Assembly (NCBI GenBank): GCA_050740255.1 | Contig: JBOICV010000036.1 | Location: 1-23,036, forward strand | Origin: JBOICV01 sp050740255 | GTDB lineage: Bacteria; Pseudomonadota; Gammaproteobacteria; Nevskiales; JBOICV01 | DNA length: 23,036 bases | Direction of reading: 5' to 3' | Shown: in pieces, positions 22,777-23,036 of the stretch | Numbering within the stretch: position 1 is the stretch's first letter | Layout of the letters: every line of letters starts with the position of its first letter | Program-made: the position numbers and the translations under genes | Notes under the pieces: model-generated | Told to the model about the DNA's origin: nothing | Seen by the model: the letters and a program-made list of their open reading frames with translations, nothing else | The model's database searches: none

Positions 22777-23036
22777 TCATTTATTCAATCGTGTCTGACC
22801 CCATTGATTTACCGGGAAGCCCTGCACGTGGAGGCCATTGATCTTCTTGCCCACCTGGCGGTTTCTGCCATCAATCACGTAGTCAATGGTGATGTCTCCG
22901 GGCAGCCTCACCTGCCGCAAATTGCCCAGCACGTCGTAGTCGTAGTGGGTGCTGGCGCCGCTGGTGGTTTTGGTCTTGAGCTCGCCGTTGGCGGTGTAGG
23001 CGTAGCTGCTGGCGCCATAACTCAGCAGGCGATCTT
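22777..23036 (-). pseudogene. RHS/YD-repeat protein, 3' fragment truncated by the RAYT element
   Basis: From the window edge the - strand frame is open for 86 codons and reads as an RHS/YD-repeat protein. It includes YAYTANGELKTKTT, HYDYDVLGNLRQVRLPGD, and YVIDGRNRQVGKKINGLHVQ, each close to the tandem YD pattern. Family-like sequence ends at VQGF (normally continued by LYQ...LNPVAELD). From there the frame reads the element's inverted repeat (VNQWGQTRLNK) to a TGA at 22777-22779. The RHS core with its variable toxin end is missing on this side and I find no continuation on the far side of the element. Confidence 0.8.
22781..22809 (-). repeat. Right terminal inverted repeat of the RAYT element
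   Basis: 29 bp; its reverse complement begins AATCAATGGGGTCAGACACG and matches the left end at 27 of 29 positions. It also encodes the last residues of the truncated RHS frame. Confidence 0.85.

Larger units (their letters stand above)
21983..22809 (-). mobile_element. RAYT element with 29-bp terminal inverted repeats
   Basis: An 827-bp unit is bounded by inverted copies that match at 27 of 29 positions, with shared core GGGTCAGACACGATTGA at each end, enclosing one transposase gene. Domesticated RAYTs are normally lone genes near REP hairpins; perfect-length ends on both sides suggest this copy moved as a unit. At the right end the inverted repeat joins an RHS-type reading frame. At the left end is the palindromic repeat after pit. 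No target duplication can be recognised. Confidence 0.8.

Overview
The window looks like chromosomal DNA of a GC-rich gammaproteobacterium. The evidence is gene content and arrangement: an SthA-type transhydrogenase, rsmJ, a YoaA-type helicase followed by tsaB and plsC, PBP1b next to a TPR lipoprotein, and a DUF47-Pit phosphate pair. I cannot name a family or genus. I saw no rRNA, tRNA or CRISPR array.

Layout. Positions 1-838 are the remains of an integron. A 59-codon 5' fragment of an integron integrase (659-838, +) faces away from an attI-like core site (538-555), a 338-bp cassette, a very short attC-like site (200-236) and a second cassette that runs off the left edge. Positions 888-5122 (- strand) hold a cyanide-insensitive-type bd oxidase (cydA-cydB, overlapping by ATGA) followed by a large acyl-CoA dehydrogenase. 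Diverging from cydA is an HSDL2-like short-chain dehydrogenase, then a palindromic interspersed repeat, then an orphan ParA gene that overlaps sthA. Positions 8350-10531 (- strand) hold a cyclic-nucleotide-binding-fold protein, a DegV protein and a Nudix CoA pyrophosphatase. Positions 10619-12680 (+) hold two hotdog-fold thioesterases overlapping by ATGA, an SCP2 lipid carrier and rsmJ. A gamma-carbonic-anhydrase-family gene overlaps the end of rsmJ convergently, and a GDSL lipoprotein esterase follows on the + strand. A long - strand block (20131 down to 13838) reads mrcB (PBP1b), TPR lipoprotein (LpoP-like), yoaA, tsaB, plsC, with gaps or overlaps of a few bases to about 20. Diverging from mrcB is a DUF47/PhoU-like gene plus pit, with a Pho-box-like sequence in the shared intergenic region. 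The right end holds a palindromic repeat and then a RAYT (REP-associated tyrosine transposase) element with 29-bp terminal inverted repeats, abutting a truncated RHS/YD-repeat gene that leaves the window.

Functional themes. Several genes handle acyl-CoA or lipid: acyl-CoA dehydrogenase, HSDL2-like SDR, two thioesterases, SCP2, CoA pyrophosphatase, DegV, GDSL esterase and PlsC. Others serve respiration and redox balance (bd oxidase, SthA), envelope growth (PBP1b and its candidate activator) and phosphate uptake. The two window ends are the mobile or accessory parts. The middle is mostly conserved housekeeping DNA.
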